Below are positions 7,810-16,771 of a stretch of DNA of 26,989 nt, piece by piece. The translations under genes were made by a program, and so were the position numbers. Source of the DNA: Magnetococcales bacterium (GTDB lineage: Bacteria; Pseudomonadota; Magnetococcia; Magnetococcales; DC0425bin3); assembly GCA_015229045.1 (NCBI GenBank), contig JADGCJ010000037.1:1-26989 (forward strand). Reading direction: 5' to 3'. Positions within the stretch are counted from its first letter, which is position 1, and each line of letters begins with the position of its first letter. The notes under the pieces are model-generated. The model was not told the origin of the DNA, made no database searches, and saw only the letters and a list, made by a program, of their open reading frames with translations.

Positions 7810-9504
7810 ATGGAGTTTACCGACCTACCCATTCCCGAACCGGTCATGGCGGGTATCCGCGCCTGTGGGTTCGCCTCCTGCACGCCGATCCAGGCCCTGT
7901 CGCTACCCGCCCTGCTGGCTGGCCGCGATGTGGCCGGACAGGCACAAACTGGAACCGGCAAGACTGCCGCTTTCCTGATCGCCTTGTATACGCGCCTGCT
8001 GGCCTCGCCCCGCGCGGCCTCTGCCTCCCGCCATCCTGACAGCCCGCGTGCCTTGATCATCGCCCCCACACGCGAACTGGTGGTCCAGGTGGAACGGGAT
8101 GCCCGCGCCCTGGGCGCCCATACCGGGTTTGCCATCGCTGCGCTTTACGGTGGTGTGGACTACGAAAAACAAAAGCTGGCCCTCTCTGCCAGTCGTATCG
8201 ATCTCCTCATCGGTACACCGGGGCGCCTCATCGACTTTTACAAGCAAAAACTCTACACCGTCAAAGAGGTGGAGGTTCTCGTCATCGATGAGGCGGACCG
8301 CATGTTCGACATGGGGTTCATCGCCGATCTGCGTTATCTTTTGCGGCGTCTGCCCTCTTTCGAGCAACGCCTCTCGGTCCTCTTTTCGGCCACGCTCTCC
8401 TATCGTGCCCAGGAACTCTCCTACGAATACATGAACAACCCCACCATGCTGGCGGTGGAGAGCGATATCAAGACCGCCTCCCTGGTGCGGCAGTTTCTTT
8501 ATCACGTTGATTCCGATGTCAAAATCAAGCTGTTGGTAGGAATTTTGCGCGTGGAGCTGGCCGAAGAAACCACTGCGGGCGGCGGGCGGGTCATGATTTT
8601 CGTCAACACCAAGCGGATGGGCGAAAAACTGAACAGCTGGTTGGAGTGCAATGGGATCAGCGCCGGATATCTCTCCGGGGATGTGCCTCAGATCAAGCGG
8701 CTGAAGGTGTTGCAACGCTTCCAGGACGGCGAGATGCCGGTCCTGATCGCCACGGATGTCGCCGGACGGGGGCTGCATATCGCCGGAGTGACCCACGTCA
8801 TCAATTTTGACCTGCCGGAAAACCCGGAAGATTATGTCCATCGCATTGGCCGCACGGCCCGGGCCGGTGCCGCCGGTGATGCCATCTCCCTGGTCGATGA
8901 AGAGGGGGCCTACAATCTGGAGGCCATCGAGGCGTTCATCGGCATGAAGATTGACGTCTCCTGGGCCGATGACACCATGGTGCCGGAGTTGACCAGACCG
9001 CCGCGCTCGGCAATCTCCTCGTCCGAGCGTCTCCCTCCCCGAAAAGGGCGCGACGGGAGGATGCGCGGTGAGCCACCTCCAGGTCGCAGACGACAACCAA
9101 TCAAGGCTCGGGAGCACCAGCGGATGCCATCGGCGCCCGTGGCGGCGAAAGGCGTGACACCGACCGGCGCAACAACACCGACCAGCGAAGCGGTCCCGGT
9201 CAGCGAAGCGACACCAGCAGCCAAAACACCCAGGCGGCGGAGGCGCAAACCAGCCGCATCCCGTTCGTCGAACACGCTGCCTGTCCCGGAGGGTCAGGTC
9301 GTCGTCGGGCCAGCCACGGGTGCCATGCCTGCCCTTGCAAACTCCGAACGCAACCCCGTCGGCACCGACCAGACCCCAACACCGGCAAAAAGGCGGCGGC
9401 GACGCAGTCGTCGTCCCGGTCAACAAAACGGTTCCCAGGCAGAAGCCACGGTCCATGAGCAGGCCACACGTGGTTCTCGATCGGAAGATGTCCTGGAATC
9501 ATAG
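7810..9504 (+). CDS. rhlB: DEAD-box ATP-dependent RNA helicase, RhlB-like
   Basis: This 564-residue helicase has all core motifs: Q-motif CTPIQALSLPAL, Walker A AQTGTGKT (45-52), PTRELVVQ, DEAD at 160-163, FSATLS, and HRIGRTARAG (344 on). The phrases GRDVAGQAQTGTGKT and LFSATLSYRAQELSYEYMNNP closely follow E. coli RhlB, which unwinds RNA in the degradosome. Residues ~400-564 form a low-complexity tail rich in Pro, Ala and Thr, with basic clusters such as RRRRRK, likely disordered and RNA-binding. The start is the ATG before EFTDLPIPEPV. The frame is open back to 7633, but that part overlaps rpsT and has no helicase similarity. RhlB is the closest match; assignment within the DEAD family is less sure than the family. 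Confidence 0.9.
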   Translation: MEFTDLPIPEPVMAGIRACGFASCTPIQALSLPALLAGRDVAGQAQTGTGKTAAFLIALYTRLLASPRAASASRHPDSPRALIIAPTRELVVQVERDARALGAHTGFAIAALYGGVDYEKQKLALSASRIDLLIGTPGRLIDFYKQKLYTVKEVEVLVIDEADRMFDMGFIADLRYLLRRLPSFEQRLSVLFSATLSYRAQELSYEYMNNPTMLAVESDIKTASLVRQFLYHVDSDVKIKLLVGILRVELAEETTAGGGRVMIFVNTKRMGEKLNSWLECNGISAGYLSGDVPQIKRLKVLQRFQDGEMPVLIATDVAGRGLHIAGVTHVINFDLPENPEDYVHRIGRTARAGAAGDAISLVDEEGAYNLEAIEAFIGMKIDVSWADDTMVPELTRPPRSAISSSERLPPRKGRDGRMRGEPPPGRRRQPIKAREHQRMPSAPVAAKGVTPTGATTPTSEAVPVSEATPAAKTPRRRRRKPAASRSSNTLPVPEGQVVVGPATGAMPALANSERNPVGTDQTPTPAKRRRRRSRRPGQQNGSQAEATVHEQATRGSRSEDVLES

Positions 9505-9549
9505 ATGTCGCACCATTCCTTCATGTGACGCACACAACGGAGCACACTC

Positions 9550-10089
9550 ATGGCCCAATCCACGCCCCCGCTACCCTCCTCCCCATCGACACCCTCTGCC
9601 GAGGCACAAAATGCCGAGCAGCCCGTTTTTCATGTGGTCAAGGTCTATCTGAAAGACCTCTCCTTTGAAAACCCCAACACGCCCGATGTGTTTCAAATCA
9701 CCCAGGAGCCGCGTGTCGATTTCAACCTCTCCAGCAATGCCACTCCCAAGGAAGATGGCCATTTCGAGGTCACCTTGCACGTCGTCACCGACGTCAAGCT
9801 GGCGGACAAGACCATGTTTCTGGTCGACGTGACCTATGCGGGGCTGTTCCTGATTCGCAACGTGCCCGACGAACATGTGGCAGTTCTTCTGGGTGTGGAT
9901 TGCCCCACCATTCTGTTCCCTTACCTGCGGCACGTCATCTCCGCGACGGTGACCGAAGGGGGATTCAAACCTTTGTTGCTGGATCCCATCAACTTTGCCG
10001 CCATTTTCCAGCAGGCCCTGGCCAAACAACAGGCCCAAATGACCCAGCAGGCCCAGCAACCCCGGCCGCCGGGACAAAAACCTCAATAG
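9550..10089 (+). CDS. secB: Protein-export chaperone SecB
   Basis: SecB keeps precursor proteins unfolded and hands them to SecA for export. Residues 25-155 carry the family pattern: FHVVKVYLKDLSFENPNTP, EVTLHVV, GLFLIRNV, and CPTILFPYLRHVIS, followed by GGFKPLLLDPINF. The 179-residue length exceeds the usual ~155 through a Ser/Pro-rich N-terminus and a Gln/Pro-rich C-terminal tail. GGAG lies about eight bases before the ATG. It follows the helicase gene by 45 bases and could share its transcript. A strong hairpin element follows. Confidence 0.96.
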   Translation: MAQSTPPLPSSPSTPSAEAQNAEQPVFHVVKVYLKDLSFENPNTPDVFQITQEPRVDFNLSSNATPKEDGHFEVTLHVVTDVKLADKTMFLVDVTYAGLFLIRNVPDEHVAVLLGVDCPTILFPYLRHVISATVTEGGFKPLLLDPINFAAIFQQALAKQQAQMTQQAQQPRPPGQKPQ

Positions 10090-10135
10090 CCTGCCGGTAC
10101 CGGCCAACCCGCCAAGGCAATCGCATTCAAGCCGC

Positions 10136-10248
10136 TTTCTTGTTCGGAAAAAAATGTCGGTATGAAAGACTTTATTGGGGCTTCGCCCCAAACCCCGCCA
10201 GGAGGAAGGACACAGCCCTTCCTCCTGGACCTCCATCCCAGTCTTTCA
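10136..10248 (+). repeat. Dispersed hairpin element with left terminal repeat
   Basis: The left end (10136-10157, core CTTGTTCGGAAAAAAA) is an exact 22-base inverted match to 5603-5624. Next come TGAAAGACT (10163-10171), GGGGCTTCGCCCC (10177-10189), and a perfect 12-bp stem (10198-10209 with 10217-10228). AGTCTTTCA at 10240-10248 is the inverse of 10163-10171. It lies between convergent secB and the ChaN-like gene and may serve as their transcript boundary. It resembles a MITE or REP-type element; no protein is encoded. Confidence 0.85.
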
Positions 10249-10309
10249 AACATTAAGAAAATGACGCATCGGCTGACCAACCTGCCTCTGCCCGGCAAAC
10301 CAGGGTCGG

Positions 10310-11362
10310 TCAGGCAGGCGCAGCGGCAGACCCCGGTGCAAGCGGATGCCTCTGCCGAAACCCGGCGCAGGGATCCTCTTCGGGAGGGTTCTTGGCAGGG
10401 GTAGGGGCTGTCAGCCAAAGATAGGCGTGTTCTGGCGGAAACCGGGTATTGCCAACGACGACAGGTTGCTGATAACGGCTCAGGTCGTTGTCAGAGGGCG
10501 TGGTGACGCTCTCCTTGAAGCCCAGATTCAGCTGACGAAGACCCGGATTGAGATGAGCCACCCGCTCCATGACCCCCATGTCGTGCGCCACATGCCCGGC
10601 ACCCAGGAGCATGACAATGGGTTCGGTCGCGGGGAGCTCTTTGAGCAGGGCGGTGATGGCTGTGGCCATGGTGTCGTTGCGAGCGACCCAGGTTGCATAG
10701 AGACGATCCAACAGGGACGGCGAGGCCGCGCCGCAATGAGCCTCGGAGAGCTGTTTGAGCATGAGTTGGCGATAGTCGTCATGCACAAAGCCCGTGCCAG
10801 GAATCAACTGTTTCTCGACAGGCGACAAACCCGCCAGCCCCACGCGCACGAGACGAAAACGCATCCCTTTGGGAAGATCCGCCCCGAAAACCGGCAGCTT
10901 TTGCTGTCTGGCCAGCGCGAGCAGGGGATAGTAAAATGCCCACTCCGGACGATGTTTCCACCCCAGGCGTTGGCGCAACCCCTCGCCGTTCTGATCCACA
11001 GGGAGATGGGAGGGGGAACCCTTCGCCGCCAATGGATCCGTCGTGGTAAAATTCAGCAACCAGCTGGTCTGTCCACGGGTAAAGAATTCAAAACCGATGG
11101 CTGGATGCTTGCCCAGCGCGAGCAGATCCTGCACAATCTGCAATTGCAGACGATGATGCTCCGGGTTGTCGTGCTTCTCCCCCAGATAGATCACCCGAGC
11201 CGTACCCATCCTGACCAGAAGCTCCTGTCTGGAAATGACTTTCTCTTCACCAACCGCCAGGATGGGCAGGTCGGCGGGCGGTGCAGACGGGGGCGTCATG
11301 GCGCATCCTTCCATAAAAACAACCAGCAAGGAGAGTGCTATGTAAAAATGTCGCAGGGCCAT
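10310..11362 (-). CDS. ChaN-like (DUF399) lipoprotein
   Basis: This 350-residue protein starts with a short hydrophobic signal ending in EGC, a plausible though imperfect lipobox (Met at -3). The body has the ChaN/DUF399 pattern: VIYLGEKHDNPEHH, IGFEFF, and LLGAGHVAHDMGV near the C-terminus. ChaN of Campylobacter binds haem at the outer membrane; some relatives in the same fold are proposed peptidases. The ATG at 11362 is chosen because AAAGG lies eight bases upstream and it begins the signal directly. Further ATG codons (11389, 11395) would add a polar leader. The C-terminus is a Pro/Ala-rich tail. Its job here is unknown; no iron-uptake genes are nearby. Confidence 0.82.
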   Translation of the reverse strand: MALRHFYIALSLLVVFMEGCAMTPPSAPPADLPILAVGEEKVISRQELLVRMGTARVIYLGEKHDNPEHHRLQLQIVQDLLALGKHPAIGFEFFTRGQTSWLLNFTTTDPLAAKGSPSHLPVDQNGEGLRQRLGWKHRPEWAFYYPLLALARQQKLPVFGADLPKGMRFRLVRVGLAGLSPVEKQLIPGTGFVHDDYRQLMLKQLSEAHCGAASPSLLDRLYATWVARNDTMATAITALLKELPATEPIVMLLGAGHVAHDMGVMERVAHLNPGLRQLNLGFKESVTTPSDNDLSRYQQPVVVGNTRFPPEHAYLWLTAPTPAKNPPEEDPCAGFRQRHPLAPGSAAAPA

Positions 11363-11532
11363 CCCGGATACCTTTCCCGACTGATTCATCGTCATCCACC
11401 ATCGCGAAAAATGCCTGGGAAACGAACGGCATCTCCATGCGCCCTTAATGAACCTGTCCAGGGCTTCTTGCAAGGGGTTTTGAAACCGACACCTTGTTGA
11501 GTACAATGCGCGGGGCAAAACAAAAAAAACGA

Positions 11533-11559
11533 CGTGTTCCAAAGTAGATGCAGTTTAGA
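11533..11559 (+). repeat. 27-bp motif shared with 5629-5655
   Basis: This is the second copy of the motif described at 5629-5655, matching at about 22 of 27 positions. It sits between the divergent ChaN-like and RND operon genes and could overlap a promoter. Confidence 0.4.
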
Positions 11560-11656
11560 TGCGATTGCCCTGCCATGCGCATCATGATGACTTCCCCCGG
11601 AATGGAGAGAAAGGGTACACTCCCGCCTGGGTCGGGGGATACGCAAGGAAGCCTGT

Positions 11657-12769
11657 ATGGATACGCAGAAAATGAACAAACCCACTCGCTCCGTGGCACT
11701 GGTTCTTGGTGTTGCGGGCGCCCTTTTTTTGCTGGCGAAGATGCCTGCCGCCGCTCCGCCCGCCGCTCCCACCGCGAACCCGGTCCTGTCGGTGGAGCTG
11801 GTCGCGCCACGACAAGAGAAATGGCCGCACTCCCTGCTGGTCAGCGGCGGTATCTTCGCCTGGCAGGAGATTGTCGTGGCCTCCGAAATCGGAGGACTGG
11901 CCGTGACCTCGCTGTCGGTCGATGTCGGCAGCGAAGTCAAACGCGGGCAGGAGTTGGCCCGTCTCTCCGACGCCACTCTGCAAGCGGTGCTGGCCCAGCA
12001 ACACGCCAACGTCGCCCGTCTGGAAGCCAATCTGGCCCTGGCTGCCAGCAATGCCGATCGGGCACGAGGCCTGAAAGGCTCCAGTGCCATGTCGGAACAG
12101 CAGGCGACCCAGTACCTGCTGGCAGAGAGGGCGGCGAAGGCCGAGTTGGCGGCAGCCCAGGCGGCTTTGCGGGTCGAGGAGGTCCACCTGCGCCAGACCC
12201 GTATCACGGCGGTGGATGACGGGGTGATAGCGGCACGCAACATCTCGCTGGGTACGGTGGTGCAGACGGGCAGCGACATGTTTCGTCTGTTGCGACAGGG
12301 GCGGCTCGAATGGCGCGCCGAACTGACTGCCGAACAGCTCGCCCGGGTACAAACCGGCATGCAGGCACGTTTGCTCCTGCCCGATGGTCACGATGTGCAG
12401 ACGACGGCGCGCCTGGTGGCACCAACCCTGGATGCAGGCAATCGGCGCGGGTTGGTCCACTTTGACCTGCCATCCGGAAGCACAGCGCGGGCCGGCATGT
12501 TTGCACAAGGAGAGATCGCCCTGGGAGAGTCGATGGCCCTGACTCTGCCACAAACCGCCGTTGTCATGCGCGATGGCCATACCTATGTTTTTGAATGGGT
12601 CTCCGGAGACAAGGTTGCCAACCATAAAATAGTCACCGGGCGACGTCAGGGGCAGCGGGTCGAGGTCGTCGAGGGGGTGACACCAGCATCCAGGATCGTG
12701 GCGGCAGGGGGGGCCTTTCTGCACGATGGGGATCATGTGCGTGTGATAACCTCCGAGGCAGGCCGATGA
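11657..12769 (+). CDS. RND efflux membrane-fusion protein (periplasmic adaptor)
   Basis: This 370-residue adaptor links an RND pump to an outer-membrane channel. One N-terminal hydrophobic segment (about residues 11-27) anchors it; there is no lipobox Cys. Then come a barrel-sandwich half (GGLAVTSLSVDVGSEVKRGQELARL), an alpha-hairpin rich in Ala and Leu (~105-175), the second half with ITAVDDGVIAARNISLGTVVQTG, and a beta-barrel/membrane-proximal part. AAGGAAG lies five bases before the ATG. Its stop overlaps the pump start by four bases. No outer-membrane TolC-like gene or regulator is adjacent, so it likely uses a channel encoded elsewhere. Substrate unknown. Confidence 0.92.
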   Translation: MDTQKMNKPTRSVALVLGVAGALFLLAKMPAAAPPAAPTANPVLSVELVAPRQEKWPHSLLVSGGIFAWQEIVVASEIGGLAVTSLSVDVGSEVKRGQELARLSDATLQAVLAQQHANVARLEANLALAASNADRARGLKGSSAMSEQQATQYLLAERAAKAELAAAQAALRVEEVHLRQTRITAVDDGVIAARNISLGTVVQTGSDMFRLLRQGRLEWRAELTAEQLARVQTGMQARLLLPDGHDVQTTARLVAPTLDAGNRRGLVHFDLPSGSTARAGMFAQGEIALGESMALTLPQTAVVMRDGHTYVFEWVSGDKVANHKIVTGRRQGQRVEVVEGVTPASRIVAAGGAFLHDGDHVRVITSEAGR

Positions 12770-15700
12770 TCAATGTCTCATCCTGGTCCATTCGAGACCC
12801 GGTTCCGGCAATCCTGTTGTTCATGCTGTTGACTTTTTTGGGCCTGGGCGCCTTTCGCGGTCTGGGCATCCAGAATTTTCCCGACATCGAAGTCCCGATC
12901 GTCTCGATCTCGGCCACATTGGAAGGAGCGGCCCCTGCCCAACTGGAAGCCGATGCCGCCCGCAAGATCGAAGATGCCGTGGCCACTCTGTCCGGGGTCG
13001 AGCATGTCTATTCATCGCTTACCGACGGAACGGTCGTGGTCACGGTGGCCTTCGTCATCGACAAAAATCCGGAGATTGCTCTCAACGAAGTACGCAATGC
13101 CGTCGACAGCGTGCGACCCTTTTTGCCGCAGGATTTGACAACTCCCGTCGTGTCAAAGTTGACCACCGCCGGAGGAACGATCCTTGCCTTCACGGTCGAC
13201 GCCCCGACCATGGACGAGTCCGATCTCTCCTGGTTTGTCGATAACGACATCGCCAAGGCTGTTCTCGCCGTGCCCGGTGTTGGCCGTTTCAATCGCCTGG
13301 GTGGCGTGGACCGCGAGGTGCAGGTTGATCTCGATCCCGTACGTATGCGGGCTCTGGGCGTGACAGCCAGCGAGCTCTCCAATATTGTAGGCAAAACCCG
13401 CAAGGATGGCTCCGGAGGACGCGGCGATATCGCCGGAGGGGTGCAGGTGATGCGCACCCTGGCCGCTGCCGAGACCGTCGCCGACCTCGCCAGAATCGAC
13501 ATTCCGCTGGCCAACGGGCAGCGTGTGCCCCTGCGCGATGTGGCCCGGATCAACGATGGCATCGCCGAACGCAGCGCGGTGGCCCTGCTCGATGGTCGTC
13601 CGGTGGTAGGCTTTTCGATCGTGCGCTCCAAGGGGTGGAGCGAGGTCACTGTCGCCGAAGCCGTGCGCCGCGCCGTCACCGCATTTGCCGCGACCCACCC
13701 CCAGGTCAAGATCGCCGAAGCCTACAATACCATCTCCCGGGTACAGGACAACTACAAAGGCTCCATGGAGCTGCTCTACGAAGGGGCCTTTCTGGCGGTG
13801 GTGGTGGTTTGGTTGTTTTTGCACGACTGGCGGGCAACTTTCGTTTCGGCAACGGCTCTGCCGCTCTCCATCATTCCGGCTTTTATAGTCATGAAGATGT
13901 CCGGTTTCAGTCTGGACACCTTGACCTTGCTCGCCCTGGCGCTGGTGGTGGGCATTCTGGTCGACGATGCCATCGTCGAGGTGGAGAATATCGTCAGACA
14001 TCTGCGCATGGGGAAAAAGCCCTACCAGGCGGCCATGGAGGCAGCGGATGAGATCGGTCTGGCCGTGATCGCCACGACGCTGACCCTGGTGGCGGTCTTT
14101 TTGCCGACGGCCTTCATGGGGGGCATACCGGGGCTGTTTTTTCGCTCTTTTGGCATCACGGCGGTGAGCGCCATCCTGGCCTCGCTGGTGGTGGCGCGGC
14201 TGCTGACCCCCATGATGGCGGCCTACATGTTGCGGCCGATCGACCACGACGTGGTCGAAGGATCCTTGATGCGTCGTTATCTGACCTTGGCGCGTTTTTG
14301 TATGCGGCATCGGATTTTGACGATGGTGGCGGTCTTGCTCTTTTTTGCCGGTTCGTTGTCGTTGATTCCTCTCTTGCCAACCGGATTCATTCCGGTTTCC
14401 GATCGCGGGCAGACGATCTTGACCCTCGAACTGCCGCCGGGAAGCTCTCTGGCCGATACCCGGGCCGTCACCGAACGCGCCATCGCCATGTTGAAGGAGA
14501 TGCCGGAAGTGACGCGGGTCTTTGCCGTTGCCGGTTCGGCGGCCAATCCCGATGGGGGTCCGTTTGGCGGGGGTTCCAGCCTCGATGTGCGCAAGTCCAC
14601 CTTGACGGTCAACCTGGTGGATCGTCGGGAACGGAGCAAGAAGCAGTCTCTCCTCGAAGGTGAAATCCGGCAACGTTTGCGCGTTCTGCCGGGTGTACGG
14701 GTGGCGGCTGTGGCGGCGGAACCCGGTGCCAAGCTCCTGATCACCCTGGCCAGTGACGACCCTTATGCCTTGTCGAGTGCTTTGTCTGCCGTCAGTGCCG
14801 ATCTCCATACCCTGCAGGGGGTGGGCAATATTGTCTCCGATGCTTCTCTGGAGCGTCCTGAAATCCACGTCTTGCCCGATTTTGCCAGGGCGGCTGACCT
14901 GGGGATCACAAGCGATGTCGTTGCTCAGGCGGTACGGGTCGCCACGGCGGGCGACTATGTGATGCAACTGCCAAAATTGAATCTTCCCCAGAGACAGGTG
15001 CCCATTCGTGTCCGCCTGGCGCCGTCGCTGCGGAACAACCTGGACGCAGTGCGGCAGATGCCGGTGGTCACCCGCAATGGAACCCAGTTGCTGGAAAGTT
15101 TCGCCAAAGTGGAAATGGGCAGCGGTCCGGCCGAGATTGATCGCATGGATCGCATGCGCAAGGTCAACATCGATATCGAACTGGGGCAGCGCATCATTGG
15201 CGATGTCCTGGCCGAGGTCAACCGCATGCCTTCCATGGTCAACCTGCCGGCTGGCGTCAAGCGTCCGGCAGATGGCGACGCCCAGCGCATGTTGGAGCTG
15301 TTCCAGAGTTTTGGCGTGGCCATGATGATCGGTATTTTGTGTATTTATATCGTACTCGTGTTGTTGTTCCGCGACTTTTTGCAGCCGGTGACCATTCTGG
15401 CGGCGTTGCCGCTCTCTCTGGGCGGGGCTTTTTTGTCGCTTTTGCTCACCCACAACTCGTTTTCCATGCCCTCCGTGATTGGCATTCTGATGTTGATGGG
15501 GGTGACCACCAAAAATTCAATTTTGCTGGTCGAGTATGCCATTGTGGCGCGGCGCGAGCATGGTCTTGACCGTATCGAGGCCCTGTTGGATGCCTGCCGC
15601 AAGCGTGCCCGTCCCATCGTCATGACGACCATCGCCATGGCAGCGGGCATGTTGCCGGTGGCGCTCGGCATGGGTGCCGAACCAAGTTTTCGTTCGCCCA

Positions 15701-15834
15701 TGGCCATCGTCGTGATTGGTGGTTTGATCACCTCGACTTTTTTGTCTTTGTTGGTGATTCCGGTCATCTTCACCTATGTCGATGATCTGCTCCAACTGGG
15801 CAGGCGGATCGTGAAGCCAAGAAAAACCGGCTGA
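12766..15834 (+). CDS. RND efflux pump, inner-membrane HAE1-type
   Basis: The 1022-residue protein has the RND plan: TM1 near residues 12-30, a large periplasmic loop, TM2-6, TM7, a second loop, and TM8-12. The proton-relay acids are Asp400-Asp401 in GILVDDAIVEVEN and the partner Lys916 in GVTTKNSILLVEY, matching AcrB Asp407/Asp408/Lys940. PDIEVPIVSISATLEGAAP after TM1 is typical of the HAE1/MdtB-MexF-like hydrophobe exporters. None of the acidic TM pattern of heavy-metal CusA/CzcA pumps was noticed. It expels drugs or lipophilic compounds using the proton gradient, with the adaptor encoded just upstream (coupled by ATGA). The exact substrate cannot be read from sequence. Confidence 0.94.
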   Translation: MINVSSWSIRDPVPAILLFMLLTFLGLGAFRGLGIQNFPDIEVPIVSISATLEGAAPAQLEADAARKIEDAVATLSGVEHVYSSLTDGTVVVTVAFVIDKNPEIALNEVRNAVDSVRPFLPQDLTTPVVSKLTTAGGTILAFTVDAPTMDESDLSWFVDNDIAKAVLAVPGVGRFNRLGGVDREVQVDLDPVRMRALGVTASELSNIVGKTRKDGSGGRGDIAGGVQVMRTLAAAETVADLARIDIPLANGQRVPLRDVARINDGIAERSAVALLDGRPVVGFSIVRSKGWSEVTVAEAVRRAVTAFAATHPQVKIAEAYNTISRVQDNYKGSMELLYEGAFLAVVVVWLFLHDWRATFVSATALPLSIIPAFIVMKMSGFSLDTLTLLALALVVGILVDDAIVEVENIVRHLRMGKKPYQAAMEAADEIGLAVIATTLTLVAVFLPTAFMGGIPGLFFRSFGITAVSAILASLVVARLLTPMMAAYMLRPIDHDVVEGSLMRRYLTLARFCMRHRILTMVAVLLFFAGSLSLIPLLPTGFIPVSDRGQTILTLELPPGSSLADTRAVTERAIAMLKEMPEVTRVFAVAGSAANPDGGPFGGGSSLDVRKSTLTVNLVDRRERSKKQSLLEGEIRQRLRVLPGVRVAAVAAEPGAKLLITLASDDPYALSSALSAVSADLHTLQGVGNIVSDASLERPEIHVLPDFARAADLGITSDVVAQAVRVATAGDYVMQLPKLNLPQRQVPIRVRLAPSLRNNLDAVRQMPVVTRNGTQLLESFAKVEMGSGPAEIDRMDRMRKVNIDIELGQRIIGDVLAEVNRMPSMVNLPAGVKRPADGDAQRMLELFQSFGVAMMIGILCIYIVLVLLFRDFLQPVTILAALPLSLGGAFLSLLLTHNSFSMPSVIGILMLMGVTTKNSILLVEYAIVARREHGLDRIEALLDACRKRARPIVMTTIAMAAGMLPVALGMGAEPSFRSPMAIVVIGGLITSTFLSLLVIPVIFTYVDDLLQLGRRIVKPRKTG

Positions 15835-15888
15835 GTTGCGTCTCAAACCTGAATCCCCAACCCGTTAAACCGGAGAGAGCGCCGTTTC

Positions 15889-16503
15889 ATGATTGCACGT
15901 CTGCGCGGGGTATTGGCGGAAAAACAACCCAACCAGGTTTTGATCGACGTGGGCGGCGTAGGTTACCGGGTCTTTATTCCCCTCTCCACCTACACGGAAC
16001 TGCCGCCCGTCGACGAGGCCACGGAGCTGTGGACCATCACCTATGTACGGGAAGAGTTCATCCATCTGTACGGCTTTGCCTCTCAGGAAGAGAGGGCACT
16101 TTTCAACCTGCTGACCGGGGTCTCCGGGGTCGGTGGACGTCTGGCTCTGGCTGTCCTTTCCACCCTTTCCCCGGGCACCATCCTGGAAGCCCTGGCGCAC
16201 GAAGATGTCGCCACCCTCAGCCGGGTTCCGGGCATCGGCAGGAAAACCGCCCAACGTCTCGCCATGGAGCTGAAAGACAAAACGGGCGGTGTGGTCTTTT
16301 CTCTCCCTGCCCTCAACCGTGCCGGTTCTGCTGCCGGTTTCACCCCTCCTCCCGGTCTTTTGAAAGCCGAACTGACCTCGGCCCTGATCAATCTGGGTTT
16401 CAAGGCTCCTCAGGTAGAGCAGGCCTTGCGGCGCGTCCTCACCAGCGATATCGTCCGCCTGGAGGATGGCCTGCGCCTCGCTTTGAAAGATCTTTCGTCG
16501 TGA
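15889..16503 (+). CDS. ruvA: Holliday junction branch-migration protein RuvA
   Basis: RuvA binds four-way DNA junctions and loads the RuvB motor. The 204-residue protein has the OB-fold domain (MIARLRGVLAEKQPNQVLIDVGGVGYRV begins it), two helix-hairpin-helix motifs (GVSGVGGRLAL and VPGIGRKTAQRLAMELKD), and the C-terminal RuvB-contact domain (ALINLGFKAPQVEQAL). GGAGAGAG precedes the ATG. In many bacteria ruvC or ruvB lies beside ruvA; here the neighbours are an RND pump and a SulP transporter. Confidence 0.96.
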   Translation: MIARLRGVLAEKQPNQVLIDVGGVGYRVFIPLSTYTELPPVDEATELWTITYVREEFIHLYGFASQEERALFNLLTGVSGVGGRLALAVLSTLSPGTILEALAHEDVATLSRVPGIGRKTAQRLAMELKDKTGGVVFSLPALNRAGSAAGFTPPPGLLKAELTSALINLGFKAPQVEQALRRVLTSDIVRLEDGLRLALKDLSS

Positions 16504-16571
16504 CGAGACTTCACGCATCTTCGCCACGCTTTTAAAACGCAACTTTGCGCTGGTATCCCCTCTTCCTGTCG

Positions 16572-16771
16572 CAAGGTTTGGTCGTACTTGACGGCCACGC
16601 CTCGACACCCTCTCAACGCCTGCGGCGATTGTTCCCTTTTCTGGTCTGGTGGTACGTCGTCACGCCGTCAACAAGGTTTGATCATGCCTGACAGCCACGC
16701 CTCGACACCCTCTCAACGCCTGCGGCGATTGTTCCCCTTTCTGGCTTGGTGGCACCTCGTCACACCATCGA
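16572..16771 (+). repeat. 100-bp tandem duplication across the sulP start
   Basis: Copy 1 (16572-16671) and copy 2 (16672-16771) abut exactly and match at 87 of 100 positions by my count. Copy 2 contains the sulP ATG and its first ~29 codons. In copy 1 the ATG is replaced by GTA, but the aligned codons stay open, and several of the 13 differences are synonymous. Because 100 is not a multiple of three, copy 1 is out of frame with sulP when read through. Confidence 0.95.

Noticed and set aside
13153..15453. 766-residue minus-strand frame inside the RND pump gene
   Set aside because: It is antisense to an intact RND pump with all conserved motifs; its composition (His, Gln, Gly) is that of a GC-rich shadow frame.
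16588..16683. N-terminal extension of SulP from the upstream ATG
   Set aside because: The added residues come from the out-of-frame copy of the tandem duplication; the ATG at 16684 gives the normal family start.
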